A stretch of 64,000 nt of DNA from Geosporobacter ferrireducens (GTDB taxonomy: Bacteria; Bacillota; Clostridia; Peptostreptococcales; Thermotaleaceae): assembly GCF_001750685.1 (NCBI RefSeq), contig NZ_CP017269.1:1364001-1428000 (forward strand), given 5' to 3'. How positions within the stretch are numbered: position 1 is the first letter of the stretch; each line of letters starts with the position of its first letter. This document shows positions 8,981-17,604 of the stretch, in pieces. The notes beneath the pieces were generated by a model. That model did no database searches. It was not told where the DNA came from and worked only from the letters and a program-made list of their open reading frames with translations. A program made the translations under genes and the position numbers.

Positions 8981-9910
8981 TTAGAGTTTATATCTGTGGA
9001 CTATGAATGCCGGATTCCTTTCATGAAGTCCTCTTTGAAAGGCCGGATATATCCTGCGAATCTTTTTTATGTTTTCTTTTATTAAATGCATATAAGGTAA
9101 ATAGATTATATTTACTGCATCCTCTTTTATAGGATAAAACCAGGATAAATTAAATTCATTTTCTTCCAGAATCTTGAACCCTGAAAAGTGATAAAATACC
9201 AGCTGGTCCTGATCTACATAAACCTGTTTATTTCCACGGGAAACCCGATATTTTTCGATATTCCACGCTGCCGCATTTACACCTTTGCCGTTTATGCTAT
9301 GCACATCTTCAAACAGTTCCGGCCACCGTTCAACATACCTTTGATCCCCGTAGACTTTATGCATAACATCCGGTTTTTCCGGACATCTTTCCAAACACCT
9401 TTCTTCCCACCATTGAACAGCCTTTTTAGCTATTTCGGTATTTCTGCAGCCGACAAATCCCGTATTAAATCTTCCATGCTGGTTTTCGTAATTTTGAAAT
9501 CTTGAAGAATACCTATGCTCCACAAGATATAAGGATGCTTCCGGCGCTTCATTGAATATGTGGTCCGGCTCCGTAAAAAAACAAAGGTCCCCATCTAGGT
9601 GTGCGTAATAGTCTGCATCCTGATAATGCTTCATCACATGGTTAAGGGTTACCGGTTTTAATGTCCAGCAAAACTCAAGATAAGAACGGTCCGCTTTCGC
9701 CTTCCGAATAGCATCATTTTCTACATCTTGCACGCTCAATAGCTTTGTATCAGGCAGTTTTAACTCTTGAAGAATCCTGTAGATTTCATCATCCGCACAC
9801 AGGATAAAAAGAGTAAAATCGGTACAGTGGTGTCTTAGCGTTTGGTGCATGACAAGCATCTTGTAAAGATACTCGCTTGATACAACCGTAGTGAAATAAA
9901 ATCTATTCAC
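8981..9910 (-). CDS. Glycosyltransferase with DxD motif (GT8/nucleotide-sugar transferase-like)
   Basis: A 309-residue cytoplasmic glycosyltransferase. A DGD motif in YYAHLDGDLCFF is the expected metal/nucleotide-sugar site. Other family features are LEFCWTLKP before it and NTGFVGCRN, KAVQWWEERCLERC, YGDQRYVERWP and LVFYHFSGF after it. The start is the GTG at 9910, preceded by GGGGAGGAATAACT; the longer open frame overlaps the upstream gene and has no good start. It is a paralogue of the gene just upstream, with the same motif order, so the pair likely arose by tandem duplication. The acceptor is unknown. Position suggests surface-protein glycosylation. Confidence 0.82.
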   Translation of the reverse strand: MNRFYFTTVVSSEYLYKMLVMHQTLRHHCTDFTLFILCADDEIYRILQELKLPDTKLLSVQDVENDAIRKAKADRSYLEFCWTLKPVTLNHVMKHYQDADYYAHLDGDLCFFTEPDHIFNEAPEASLYLVEHRYSSRFQNYENQHGRFNTGFVGCRNTEIAKKAVQWWEERCLERCPEKPDVMHKVYGDQRYVERWPELFEDVHSINGKGVNAAAWNIEKYRVSRGNKQVYVDQDQLVFYHFSGFKILEENEFNLSWFYPIKEDAVNIIYLPYMHLIKENIKKIRRIYPAFQRGLHERNPAFIVHRYKL

Positions 9911-9929
9911 AGTTATTCCTCCCCAATAG

Positions 9930-10841
9930 TTATATCTCATGATAAATCGCCATCGGAAGCAACTTGTCATGAAACACAAAACCATTAAATTCAGGTGCAA
10001 CCTTCTCAATATCATGAAATACATTTTTTAACACATCTATATAAGGCAAATGCAATATGTTGTGTATCTTTCTACTGCCGCCTACCAATGCAATTTTATT
10101 TTTATTTATAACCCTAAATCCTGAGAAGTGATAACAAATAAGCTTATCTTTATTCGCAAAAATCTTTCCATCTTGATACAAGAAATGATATTTTACATCA
10201 TTCCACGGTCCTATATTTACACCGGGTGTAATAATTGAACCGACATTTCTAAAGAAACCGGGCATGAACTCAAGATATTTCTGGTCTCCAAATTTCCCTT
10301 CCTCCACCCTGTCAAAACACCATTCCATACATCTGTCCTGCCACCATTTTAAAGCATACCTCGCATTTTCCGCATTCTTAAATACGATAAATCCTGAGTT
10401 GTACTTACCGCACGATTGCTCTACCCCCCTATAGTTTAATGAATAATCATGCTCTGATAATAAAACATCCTGGCCCATATGCTCTCTATAGATCCGCTTA
10501 GGATTATTAAAGAAACATATGTCTGAATCAACATAGGTTACATACTCAATTGGCTGACATTGATTCATCACATACTCAATAAGAAATGGCTTCAAGGTCC
10601 AGCAAAATTCATTTAATTCTCTTTCAAATCTTTTAAATAATAACTGTTCATTGCCTAGATATTCAGCTCTTACCAATACAGCCTTCGTAAGGTTCATTTT
10701 GCTGCAAGCGGAATAAGACTCCTCATCGGCACACAATATATATAACTTAAATTCATCGGTATTATAATCCAATGATCTGTATAAAACCAGTCCCTGATAC
10801 ACCCTGAGTTTACTTAAAATAGTGCAAAAAACATTGTTCAT
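9930..10841 (-). CDS. Glycosyltransferase with DxD motif, tandem paralogue
   Basis: A 303-residue protein with the same layout as the next gene: LNEFCWTLKPFLIEYVM, then DSD in YVTYVDSDICFF, NSGFIVFKN, ALKWWQDRCMEWC, FGDQKYLEFMPGF and LICYHFSGF. It begins at an ATG after the modest ribosome site GGAAAGG. Its stop is 19 bases before the GTG of the downstream paralogue, so the two form an operon. Members of this group transfer sugars from nucleotide donors. The specific donor is not evident. It is transcribed away from the DNRLRE/DUF6385 gene at 11046. Confidence 0.82.
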   Translation of the reverse strand: MNNVFCTILSKLRVYQGLVLYRSLDYNTDEFKLYILCADEESYSACSKMNLTKAVLVRAEYLGNEQLLFKRFERELNEFCWTLKPFLIEYVMNQCQPIEYVTYVDSDICFFNNPKRIYREHMGQDVLLSEHDYSLNYRGVEQSCGKYNSGFIVFKNAENARYALKWWQDRCMEWCFDRVEEGKFGDQKYLEFMPGFFRNVGSIITPGVNIGPWNDVKYHFLYQDGKIFANKDKLICYHFSGFRVINKNKIALVGGSRKIHNILHLPYIDVLKNVFHDIEKVAPEFNGFVFHDKLLPMAIYHEI

Positions 10842-10877
10842 TATTCCACACCTTTCCGTTTCGATTACTCGTCTTTT

Positions 10878-10905
10878 TCTAGTATGCTTACATTACATAC
10901 TACGT
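10878..10905 (-). promoter_or_regulatory. Candidate SigK-like promoter before the glycosyltransferase pair
   Basis: On the minus strand AC, 17 bases, then CATACTAGA. The CATA core and the spacing fit late mother-cell promoters, but the final TA is GA. It lies 37 bases before the start codon. This is weak evidence on its own. Confidence 0.25.
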
Positions 10906-11045
10906 ACATGCTTCCCATTATGTTCAATTTTTTATAAGCATCTTCTATAATATATAAAATAACTTTTGCTATAGTTTATAGAACAATTAGTGTGGCATAA
11001 GTAGAGAAACGCAATATTATAATGTAGAGGAAGGGGGGAAAATAA

Positions 11046-11903
11046 ATGGGTACAGTTATAATAAATCCGCAGGCAGAGGCAGCTCAAATCAGTCTGGCTG
11101 AACCCTCTAAAGTATTTGGCATGCTTAAAAGCATGTATATGGGAAGAAAGGATTCCAGGCAAATATATCGCGTACTTTTAAAATTCCCTATTTCAATGAT
11201 CCCGAGCAATTGTATGATTTTAAAATCGATTCTCAAAATATATGTACAATTTACAAACTGCCGCACATCAAGCTTATTTACACCCTTTGCATTGCAGGAA
11301 GACTGGTCGGTTGATACAGTAAACTGGAAGAATCAGCCCGCTTTCTATCCAATGTTTACAGGCGAACCACGGTATTTAAACCGGGAAGGCTTCTATACTT
11401 TTAATATCACAAAACCCGTCTCCATGTGGTATAATCATGAAATTCCCAATTATGGATTGATTATAAAGAACACCGAAACACAAAACAAAACAGCAAAGCA
11501 AATTACAACCGTCACAAATTCAATTTTAGCACCCTCTATAGAAATAACCTATACACCTAAATGTGAAACACAGGTAATTTCAACCCGTTTTGTATCGCAG
11601 ACGGAAGAAATAAGCACCGATGAGCTCTATACCTTTTCATCTGTAATGGACACCGCTTTGACAAAAACCATTACTTATCATATTGAAAATCTTGGAAATA
11701 CTCCCGTGGAAATATTATTACAGGTAAGTGCAAATTTAACTGATTTTATGAACGATAGCTCTACGCCTAGAATAATCGCTCCTCATGACCAGATTTATGC
11801 CATTCCGTATACTTTTTCCAAATATCTTAGAATTGCAGCAAGGAATGTAAATCCGGGGGAGACCTCCAGGTTAAAAATATGGTATCAGGCACAGGAAGGA
11901 TAG
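11046..11903 (+). CDS. DNRLRE-domain plus DUF6385 surface protein
   Basis: A 285-residue protein. Residues about 1-170 form a DNRLRE-type beta-sandwich with the usual landmarks: RQIYRVLLKFPIS, WSVDTVNWKNQP, FNITKPVSMWY and GLIIKN. Residues about 185-285 match the DUF6385 module (YTFSSVMDTALTKTITYHIE through YLRIAARNVNPGETSRLKIW), which recurs at the C-terminus of the repeat protein at 15626-16687. There is no signal peptide or LPXTG anchor, which is usual for spore-coat or exosporium proteins made in the mother cell. It starts at an ATG behind AAGGGGGGAAAATAA. It is the only plus-strand gene in the 5-16 kb stretch. Confidence 0.75.
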   Translation: MGTVIINPQAEAAQISLAEPSKVFGMLKSMYMGRKDSRQIYRVLLKFPISMIPSNCMILKSILKIYVQFTNCRTSSLFTPFALQEDWSVDTVNWKNQPAFYPMFTGEPRYLNREGFYTFNITKPVSMWYNHEIPNYGLIIKNTETQNKTAKQITTVTNSILAPSIEITYTPKCETQVISTRFVSQTEEISTDELYTFSSVMDTALTKTITYHIENLGNTPVEILLQVSANLTDFMNDSSTPRIIAPHDQIYAIPYTFSKYLRIAARNVNPGETSRLKIWYQAQEG

Positions 11904-11920
11904 ATTTATTTCATTAAAAA

Positions 11921-11936
11921 AGGCACCTTTGTGCCT
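11921..11936. terminator. Bidirectional terminator between convergent genes
   Basis: The stem AGGCAC / GTGCCT with loop CTTT is flanked by an A-run on the left and ATTTTATTTT on the right. It ends the plus-strand DUF6385 gene. Its right arm overlaps the stop codon region of the minus-strand gene at 11935. Confidence 0.75.
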
Positions 11937-13713
11937 ATTTTATTTTCTCCAAAGCCCTTTTCATCATAGCTAACCCTTCCAAATCTATTTTATCGAAGAT
12001 TTTGATTGACCTTAGAAACTCCTGGTAAGCCATGTTGTAAAATCTGTGTTTGTAATAAAGCTTAGCAAGCCTTAGCAGAACTTCATCATGCTCAATCAGG
12101 TTCAAAAGCTGCAGAGATTTTTCAAATACTTCCGGAGATGCAGCTTGGATAAGGATATCCAGCAAAGTAAAAACGATCTCCAAAAATTCCTCCGATTCTT
12201 TTTTATCATCAGCAATTGGCATTACAGTTTTTTCATCCAAAAGATCCTTCAATACATAATAGACCATTCTTTTATGGTTATTTTCAGGATTTCTAAGAAC
12301 ACCTAATGCCTGTACAGCTTGATCCATTTGGCCGCTCAGTATTTTGCATAAAGCCCTCCTGTACACAGCCTCCTCATAAATTTCCCCATCTCTTATCTCC
12401 TCAAAGTATTTATATGCCTCATTATATTGTTTTAGACAGAGTTGGCACATTCCTTTACCGTAAAGAATTTTTTCATGGTTCTTTATAAAGACTTCCGCCT
12501 TTGAAAAATACGCATATGCAACTGTATATTTTTCTTCAGTAAAAAATATATCCCCAAGAATCATATAATCTCTTCCATCTAGGTTTGTTCCTAAAAATGA
12601 CTCTATCTTTGCTTTTATATCTCCGATATCCCGTTGTTTGCCGGATAGTATCTTAACCATTGTATAAAGGGGTTCCATATATCTTGGATTTGTATGAAGA
12701 GCCTTCAGACAATAATGATATGCTTCCTCATAGTCGTCAAGTTCATAATAAATCTGGGATAGGAGATGAAGGGCTCTATAACTTTCCACTCCTGCCATAC
12801 AGTTCATATGCAGCGGCGCTTCTCCCATTTTCATACACTGATGCAGTAATTTTATAGCTAAAGTCGTTTTCCCTTGCTTACACAACAAGCTTCCTTGAAT
12901 AAAAACCAAGTCTGTAAAATCGGGATAAAGCTTCAACCCTTGTGTTATAATTTCCAAAGCCTCATCATATCTCCCCATTTTCTCTAAAGCCAAGACCGTT
13001 CTAAAATATAATTTCGGCGTATAAGCAGCATTCGGATGATGATCTGCTAAAGCTTTTTTGTAATTCTCAAAAGCTGCAGCATAATCGCCATTTTCAAAAG
13101 AATGGTTTCCCAGCTTGTAGTATTCTTCAGTCGTTCGTTTATTTTTTTCTGCAATTTGCATCGTGCTTATTGGATCTTTATCCAAATGACAGTCCAAATA
13201 TATTTGTAGCTTTGGTGCAAATATACCTCCTTGGGTATCTTTACTGTAAAAACCTACTAATCCCCTCCTATCCTCATCTACAGCTTTAATTAATAATCCA
13301 TGATTGGGATACTTCCCACAATACCAGTCACTAAACAGTTTTGTTATGTCTATTTTTATATAGGTATTTATTTCGTCTTTTATCGTAAATGTTTTATACA
13401 GTTCTTTATCAAAAGCCGGTTTGCTGGCGTAGTTTATCCTGTTTTCATCAAATTTTTCTGTAATTCTATAGATCTCAAAATCTTTTTGGAAAGCAGCTTT
13501 ATCATTTCGCGTAATATATAAAAGAAGTTCCACCTTTTCAATAATTCCTTGGCTTGATATAACCGGCAGGTCGAATTGCAATAAGCTTCTATAGATCGAG
13601 TGACCCATATATTTCCCAACAAACAGTGCATAATAATCCCCATAATTTTCATATGCCATAGCACTATTAATGGTAGTATCTTTTACAGGCATTTTCTCAA
13701 TTACCTCTAGCAT
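11935..13713 (-). CDS. DNRLRE-domain protein with C-terminal TPR array
   Basis: A 592-residue protein with two parts. Residues 1-175 are a DNRLRE domain (SIYRSLLQFDLP, FSDWYCGKYPNHGLLIK). From about residue 190 on there is a tetratricopeptide array (EEYYKLGNHSFENGDYAAAF and further repeats). The C-terminal half is clearly homologous to that of the neighbouring GT2-TPR glycosyltransferase: FEKSLQLLNLIEHDEVLLRL here against FEKSLQLLNLIENDEVLLKL there. So the same TPR scaffold is joined to a surface domain here and to a transferase there. The ATG at 13713 follows GAGAGGG; a GTG two codons earlier is less likely. It may act as scaffold or acceptor in the glycosylation complex. Confidence 0.75.
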   Translation of the reverse strand: MLEVIEKMPVKDTTINSAMAYENYGDYYALFVGKYMGHSIYRSLLQFDLPVISSQGIIEKVELLLYITRNDKAAFQKDFEIYRITEKFDENRINYASKPAFDKELYKTFTIKDEINTYIKIDITKLFSDWYCGKYPNHGLLIKAVDEDRRGLVGFYSKDTQGGIFAPKLQIYLDCHLDKDPISTMQIAEKNKRTTEEYYKLGNHSFENGDYAAAFENYKKALADHHPNAAYTPKLYFRTVLALEKMGRYDEALEIITQGLKLYPDFTDLVFIQGSLLCKQGKTTLAIKLLHQCMKMGEAPLHMNCMAGVESYRALHLLSQIYYELDDYEEAYHYCLKALHTNPRYMEPLYTMVKILSGKQRDIGDIKAKIESFLGTNLDGRDYMILGDIFFTEEKYTVAYAYFSKAEVFIKNHEKILYGKGMCQLCLKQYNEAYKYFEEIRDGEIYEEAVYRRALCKILSGQMDQAVQALGVLRNPENNHKRMVYYVLKDLLDEKTVMPIADDKKESEEFLEIVFTLLDILIQAASPEVFEKSLQLLNLIEHDEVLLRLAKLYYKHRFYNMAYQEFLRSIKIFDKIDLEGLAMMKRALEKIK

Positions 13714-13759
13714 ATACACCCTCTCACTTCTACTTTTTATATATCATACGGTGGTTTAT

Positions 13760-15568
13760 TTATATTGTGAATCCGGTGGATAAATCCATGATATTTTCCA
13801 TCAATCTTAATCCTTCCCGGTCTATCTTATTAAACAATTGAATCGATCGTACAAATTCCTGATAGGCCAGCCGGTAATATCCGTGACAATAGTACAGCTT
13901 TGCAAGTTTTAATAAAACCTCATCATTTTCAATAAGATTTAGCAGCTGCAGTGATTTCTCAAAAATCTCCGGTGCTGAGATCTTCAACAGGTCATTTAAC
14001 AGCGTAAAAATAATAGGCACATAGGCGTTCGACTCCTCCTTGTCATCACTAAGCATACCACAGGGATTACCAACAGCTAAGTTTTTAAAGGCTTTATATA
14101 CAAGGCTTCTCTTATTATACGCATGATCCGGGGTAAGCTGTATGAATCTCTCGGCATTCTCTATATGATTCGAAAGGATTTCGCAAAGAGCCATTCTATA
14201 AACAGCATCTTCACAGCATCTTCCCCCTTCTATTTTTTCAAACCATTGATAGGCTTCTTGATAATGCTTCAAGTATAATTGACACATCCCTAAGTTATAA
14301 TATATGTTGGGATTTGGTTCCATTTGTTCGTATGCGCTTAAGAAATATTCATAAGCACTATCATACCTTCCTATGCTGAAGAATATATCTCCAAGCTTTC
14401 CATAAGCCCCTGCATTCAGATTTTTTCCAAAGAATTTCTCCAGTGCCGCCTTTGTTTCATCCATGTTTCTTCCTCTTTTCAACAGATTCTCTGCAATGCG
14501 GTAAAGTGGCATGTAAAAATTAGGTTTGGCCTTGATTGCCTGTAGGTAGTAATCATAAGCTTCTTCGTGGTCTCCCAGCTCTGAATGAATTTCTCCCAGG
14601 GCGTAATAAGACCTATAACCCTCCACCTCATTAATATTTCGCAGGTGCAAAGGAGATGCTTCCATGGTTAAACACCTTTTGAATCCTTTAATCGCCAGGG
14701 TATACTTTTTTTGTTTATGGAATAAACAAGCCCTTAGATATTCCAAATCTACGAATTTGGGATAACAGGATAATCCACGCTCTAATACTTCCAGTTCTTC
14801 CTCATACATTTGCAGTGCTTCTAAAGTCATTACCAGCTTAAGCAGCAGCTTTGGACTATGGGCAAGTCCAGGCATAAATTTCCTATAGGCCCTTCTATAA
14901 TATTCCAAAGCTTTTTCAAACTCCCTCAGTCTCAAATACTCATTTCCCATATTAAACAGATGAAAGTTATCTTCAGGATCTTCCCTTAAAAGCCTCTCCA
15001 ATATCTTCATATTTCTGCCGGCCTTATTTTTTTCTGCAACCGCCTTATCTAAATATCCGTAATGATACACAATGATATCTTCTATTTTTACTTTACGCTT
15101 ATCGATCAGCTGCTGATTCACATTACAAATCTGTTCATGAATAGCTCCCTTATATTGATACCCTTTATGGTTTCTCATCAGCCGGATATTTAAATTGCTG
15201 GCAGTATCTACCCCTGGACTGCTTCCCATATAACTTAAGGTATGGAACAGATAGATATCGATATCTTCATTATCTAATAATGGAAGGATTTTATATTTAT
15301 CCACACTGCTCAACGCTTCATCTGCGTCCATTGTCAAAATCCAAGAACCCTTTGCCTGACAAAATGCAAAGTTTTTTGCATCGCTAAAATTGTCATTCCA
15401 CGGATAATAAAATATCCTGGCTCCATAGCTTTCTGCAATTTCCACTGTACGGTCTGTTGATCCTGTATCCACAATAATTATTTCATCAACAATGTTCTTA
15501 GCACTCTCGATACATCTTGAAAGGTTTTTTTCTTCATTTTTCGTAATCACACATAAACTTAGTGACAA
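13760..15568 (-). CDS. GT2 glycosyltransferase with C-terminal TPR repeats
   Basis: A 602-residue protein. The N-terminal 230 residues form a GT-A fold of family 2, starting MSLSLCVITKNEEKNLSRCI. DEIIIVDTGSTD binds the nucleotide and MDADEAL is the DxD-like metal site. A TPR array follows from about residue 200 to the end (FHLFNMGNEYLRLREFEKAL and repeats). Relatives of this layout modify proteins or peptides, for example SunS-type S-glycosyltransferases and exosporium enzymes; the TPRs probably bind the acceptor. It lies between the 63-bp-repeat DUF6385 gene and the DNRLRE-TPR gene, with gaps of 57 and 46 bp, so the three form an operon. Confidence 0.88.
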   Translation of the reverse strand: MSLSLCVITKNEEKNLSRCIESAKNIVDEIIIVDTGSTDRTVEIAESYGARIFYYPWNDNFSDAKNFAFCQAKGSWILTMDADEALSSVDKYKILPLLDNEDIDIYLFHTLSYMGSSPGVDTASNLNIRLMRNHKGYQYKGAIHEQICNVNQQLIDKRKVKIEDIIVYHYGYLDKAVAEKNKAGRNMKILERLLREDPEDNFHLFNMGNEYLRLREFEKALEYYRRAYRKFMPGLAHSPKLLLKLVMTLEALQMYEEELEVLERGLSCYPKFVDLEYLRACLFHKQKKYTLAIKGFKRCLTMEASPLHLRNINEVEGYRSYYALGEIHSELGDHEEAYDYYLQAIKAKPNFYMPLYRIAENLLKRGRNMDETKAALEKFFGKNLNAGAYGKLGDIFFSIGRYDSAYEYFLSAYEQMEPNPNIYYNLGMCQLYLKHYQEAYQWFEKIEGGRCCEDAVYRMALCEILSNHIENAERFIQLTPDHAYNKRSLVYKAFKNLAVGNPCGMLSDDKEESNAYVPIIFTLLNDLLKISAPEIFEKSLQLLNLIENDEVLLKLAKLYYCHGYYRLAYQEFVRSIQLFNKIDREGLRLMENIMDLSTGFTI

Positions 15569-15625
15569 ATCGATCCCCCCTTCAGGTATGTAGCTATCGG
15601 AACCAATCCGATAGCTGCATATAAC

Positions 15626-16687
15626 TTAGTTGTGTCCTTGAAAAACAGCTACTACAGAGCCTGCATCCGTAGAATTATTGGCTAAAACTAATCTTGTATA
15701 CTTAAGATATTTCTGGGGAACCAGTACATCCATACCACCTGCCACAAGACCAATTACACTGGCTGCATCATTGGTATAGTAATCATCATCATCAATCGGC
15801 GCGATTTGAACTTGTGCATCGATTGTGACCGTATCCGACATGTTCCGTACGTAGAAAGAATACATATTCTTTTCCGATGTATTTGTAGTAAGCACTGTAT
15901 CAACAGCTCCCGCAGCAAGCGACACGGTGGCAATATCTTCAATAAAGTCATTGCTTACAATTTTTACATCCACCGTATCTGTAATATGGGCAATAGTTCC
16001 AACACTGGCTAAATAATCTATGGTATCTACCGATGATACGTTTCCTACTTCGTTGACCGTATCTACACTGGCCACATAGTCCACAGTGTCTACCGATGAC
16101 ACGTTCCCTACTTCGTTGACCGTATCTACACTGGCTACATAGTCCACGGTGTCTACCGATGACACATTCCCTACTTCGTTGACCGTATCTACGCTGGCTA
16201 CATAGTCCACGGTGTCTACCGATGACACATTCCCTACTTCATTGACCGTATCTACACTGGCTACATAGTCCACGGTGTCTACCGATGACACGTTCCCTAC
16301 TTCGTTGACCGTATCTACACTGGCTACATAGTCCACGGTGTCTACCGATGACACATTCCCTACTTCGTTGACCGTATCTACGCTGGCTACATAGTCCACG
16401 GTGTCTACCGATGACACATTCCCTACTTCATTGACCGTATCTACACTGGCTACATAGTCCACAGTATCTACTGATGATACGTTTCCTACCTCATTGACTG
16501 TATCTACGCTGGCCACATAATTTACCGTATCTATGATTCCTACATAGGCTATGGTTGATAGTTCTCCTACTATCAGTACCCTACCGTCTGCATCCACTGC
16601 TATCGGCCGCACAGCTCCGTTATCTTCACCGTATATCTGTGTTTTCAGTTCCCTTGCCACATGATTAAATACTATATTATTGGGCAT
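15626..16687 (-). CDS. Repeat-rich surface protein with C-terminal DUF6385 domain
   Basis: A 353-residue protein. Residues 1-45 are a unique head (MPNNIVFNHVARELKTQIYG). Residues about 45-230 consist of near-identical 21-residue units with core SVDTVDYVASVDTVNEVGN, probably an extended beta-structure. Residues about 235-353 are a DUF6385 module (AGAVDTVLTTNTSEKNMYSF, LKYTRLVLANNS). The start at 16687 follows GGAGGAGAAAT; an upstream in-frame ATG at 16711 has no such site. There is no signal peptide. It is first in an operon with GT2-TPR and DNRLRE-TPR genes, so it may be the glycosylated substrate: each unit offers several Ser and Thr. Confidence 0.75.
   Translation of the reverse strand: MPNNIVFNHVARELKTQIYGEDNGAVRPIAVDADGRVLIVGELSTIAYVGIIDTVNYVASVDTVNEVGNVSSVDTVDYVASVDTVNEVGNVSSVDTVDYVASVDTVNEVGNVSSVDTVDYVASVDTVNEVGNVSSVDTVDYVASVDTVNEVGNVSSVDTVDYVASVDTVNEVGNVSSVDTVDYVASVDTVNEVGNVSSVDTVDYVASVDTVNEVGNVSSVDTIDYLASVGTIAHITDTVDVKIVSNDFIEDIATVSLAAGAVDTVLTTNTSEKNMYSFYVRNMSDTVTIDAQVQIAPIDDDDYYTNDAASVIGLVAGGMDVLVPQKYLKYTRLVLANNSTDAGSVVAVFQGHN
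16005..16540 (-). repeat. 63-bp tandem repeats within the DUF6385 gene
   Basis: Seven nearly identical 63-bp units are flanked by degenerate copies at both ends, all in frame. Variant bases recur with a 189-bp period (for example the units starting near 16131 and 16320), so blocks of three units were duplicated recently. Confidence 0.9.
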
Positions 16688-16745
16688 ATTTCTCCTCCTC
16701 CCGGTTCTCATATTAAGGACAGTAGTTGTCTACTTAATCCCAGTA

Positions 16746-16772
16746 CATTCTATGTGAACTGAATGAAAGTGT
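16746..16772 (-). promoter_or_regulatory. Candidate SigK-like promoter before the DUF6385 repeat gene
   Basis: On the minus strand AC, 16 bases, then CATAGAATG. The same ACAC, 14 bases, CATAG(A/T)ATG arrangement precedes the collagen-like genes at 36732 and 38800, although this gene is otherwise unrelated to them. Confidence 0.4.
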
Positions 16773-16844
16773 GTCCAAATCTCAAGTCAGAAATATACTG
16801 TATTAGAGAATTATTTTAAAATCACTATAGAAGGAGAGAAAACT

Positions 16845-17597
16845 ATGAAGGGTATTATTTTGGCAGGCGGGACAGGATCAAGACTTTATCCGTTAACGAA
16901 GGTAACCAATAAGCATTTGCTGCCAGTAGGAAAATATCCTATGATTTTTTATTTGATCGCTAGAATGAAGCAGGCAGGGATAGAAGATATCATGATCGTC
17001 TCCGGGAAAGAGCATATGGGATCTGTGGTAAATTTATTGGGCAGTGGCCATGAATACGGGCTAAATTTTACTTTTAAAATACAGGACCAACCGGGTGGAA
17101 TCGCACAGGCACTTGGCTTATGTGGAGAATTTGTTAATGAAGACAAGTGTGTAGTCATGCTGGGAGATAATGTGTTTCAAGATAACATTGCCCCTTTCGT
17201 AAAGGATTTTGAAGCACAGGATAAAGGAGGCAAAATCCTCATTAAAAAAGTTGAAGATCCGAAAAGATATGGCGTAGTAGAACTTAGAGACCAGAAAATC
17301 ATAGGAATAGAAGAAAAACCGCAAAACCCTAAAAGTAATTATTGCGTTACAGGCATTTACATGTATGACCACCAGGTTTTTCATATCATCAAAACACTAA
17401 AACCCTCTAACCGTGGAGAGCTTGAAATAACCGATGTAAACAATTGGTATGTAAAGGATGGTTCCCTCACCTACGATATTTTAGAAGGATGGTGGTCTGA
17501 TGCCGGTACTTTTCAATCCCTGCTAAATACCAACCTATTGGCTAAAGACATGAACTTGGATGAAATATTAAGCATAGATTATAAGATAAGCAGGTGA
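16845..17597 (+). CDS. rmlA: Glucose-1-phosphate thymidylyltransferase (RmlA/SpsI type)
   Basis: A 250-residue nucleotidyltransferase. The N-terminus MKGIILAGGTGSRLYPLT is the nucleotide-binding signature. NKHLLPVGKYPM and VVMLGDNVF carry the sugar- and metal-binding residues, and GIEEKP is also conserved. It makes dTDP-glucose, the first step toward dTDP-L-rhamnose. At 250 residues it is shorter than the usual 290-residue RmlA and close to the spore-coat enzyme SpsI of Bacillus, which fits the context. It is first of a plus-strand operon followed by rmlD, rmlB and rmlC homologues. The ribosome site is AGAAGGAGAG. Confidence 0.9.
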   Translation: MKGIILAGGTGSRLYPLTKVTNKHLLPVGKYPMIFYLIARMKQAGIEDIMIVSGKEHMGSVVNLLGSGHEYGLNFTFKIQDQPGGIAQALGLCGEFVNEDKCVVMLGDNVFQDNIAPFVKDFEAQDKGGKILIKKVEDPKRYGVVELRDQKIIGIEEKPQNPKSNYCVTGIYMYDHQVFHIIKTLKPSNRGELEITDVNNWYVKDGSLTYDILEGWWSDAGTFQSLLNTNLLAKDMNLDEILSIDYKISR

Positions 17598-17604
17598 AAT
17601 TCCC

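Noticed and set aside
11046..11162. Minus-strand open frames opposite the DNRLRE/DUF6385 gene
   Set aside because: Shadows of a well-supported plus-strand gene with a strong ribosome site and recognisable domains.
16005..16540. CRISPR-like regular repeats
   Set aside because: The units are contiguous 63-bp in-frame repeats without unique spacers, and no cas genes are near.
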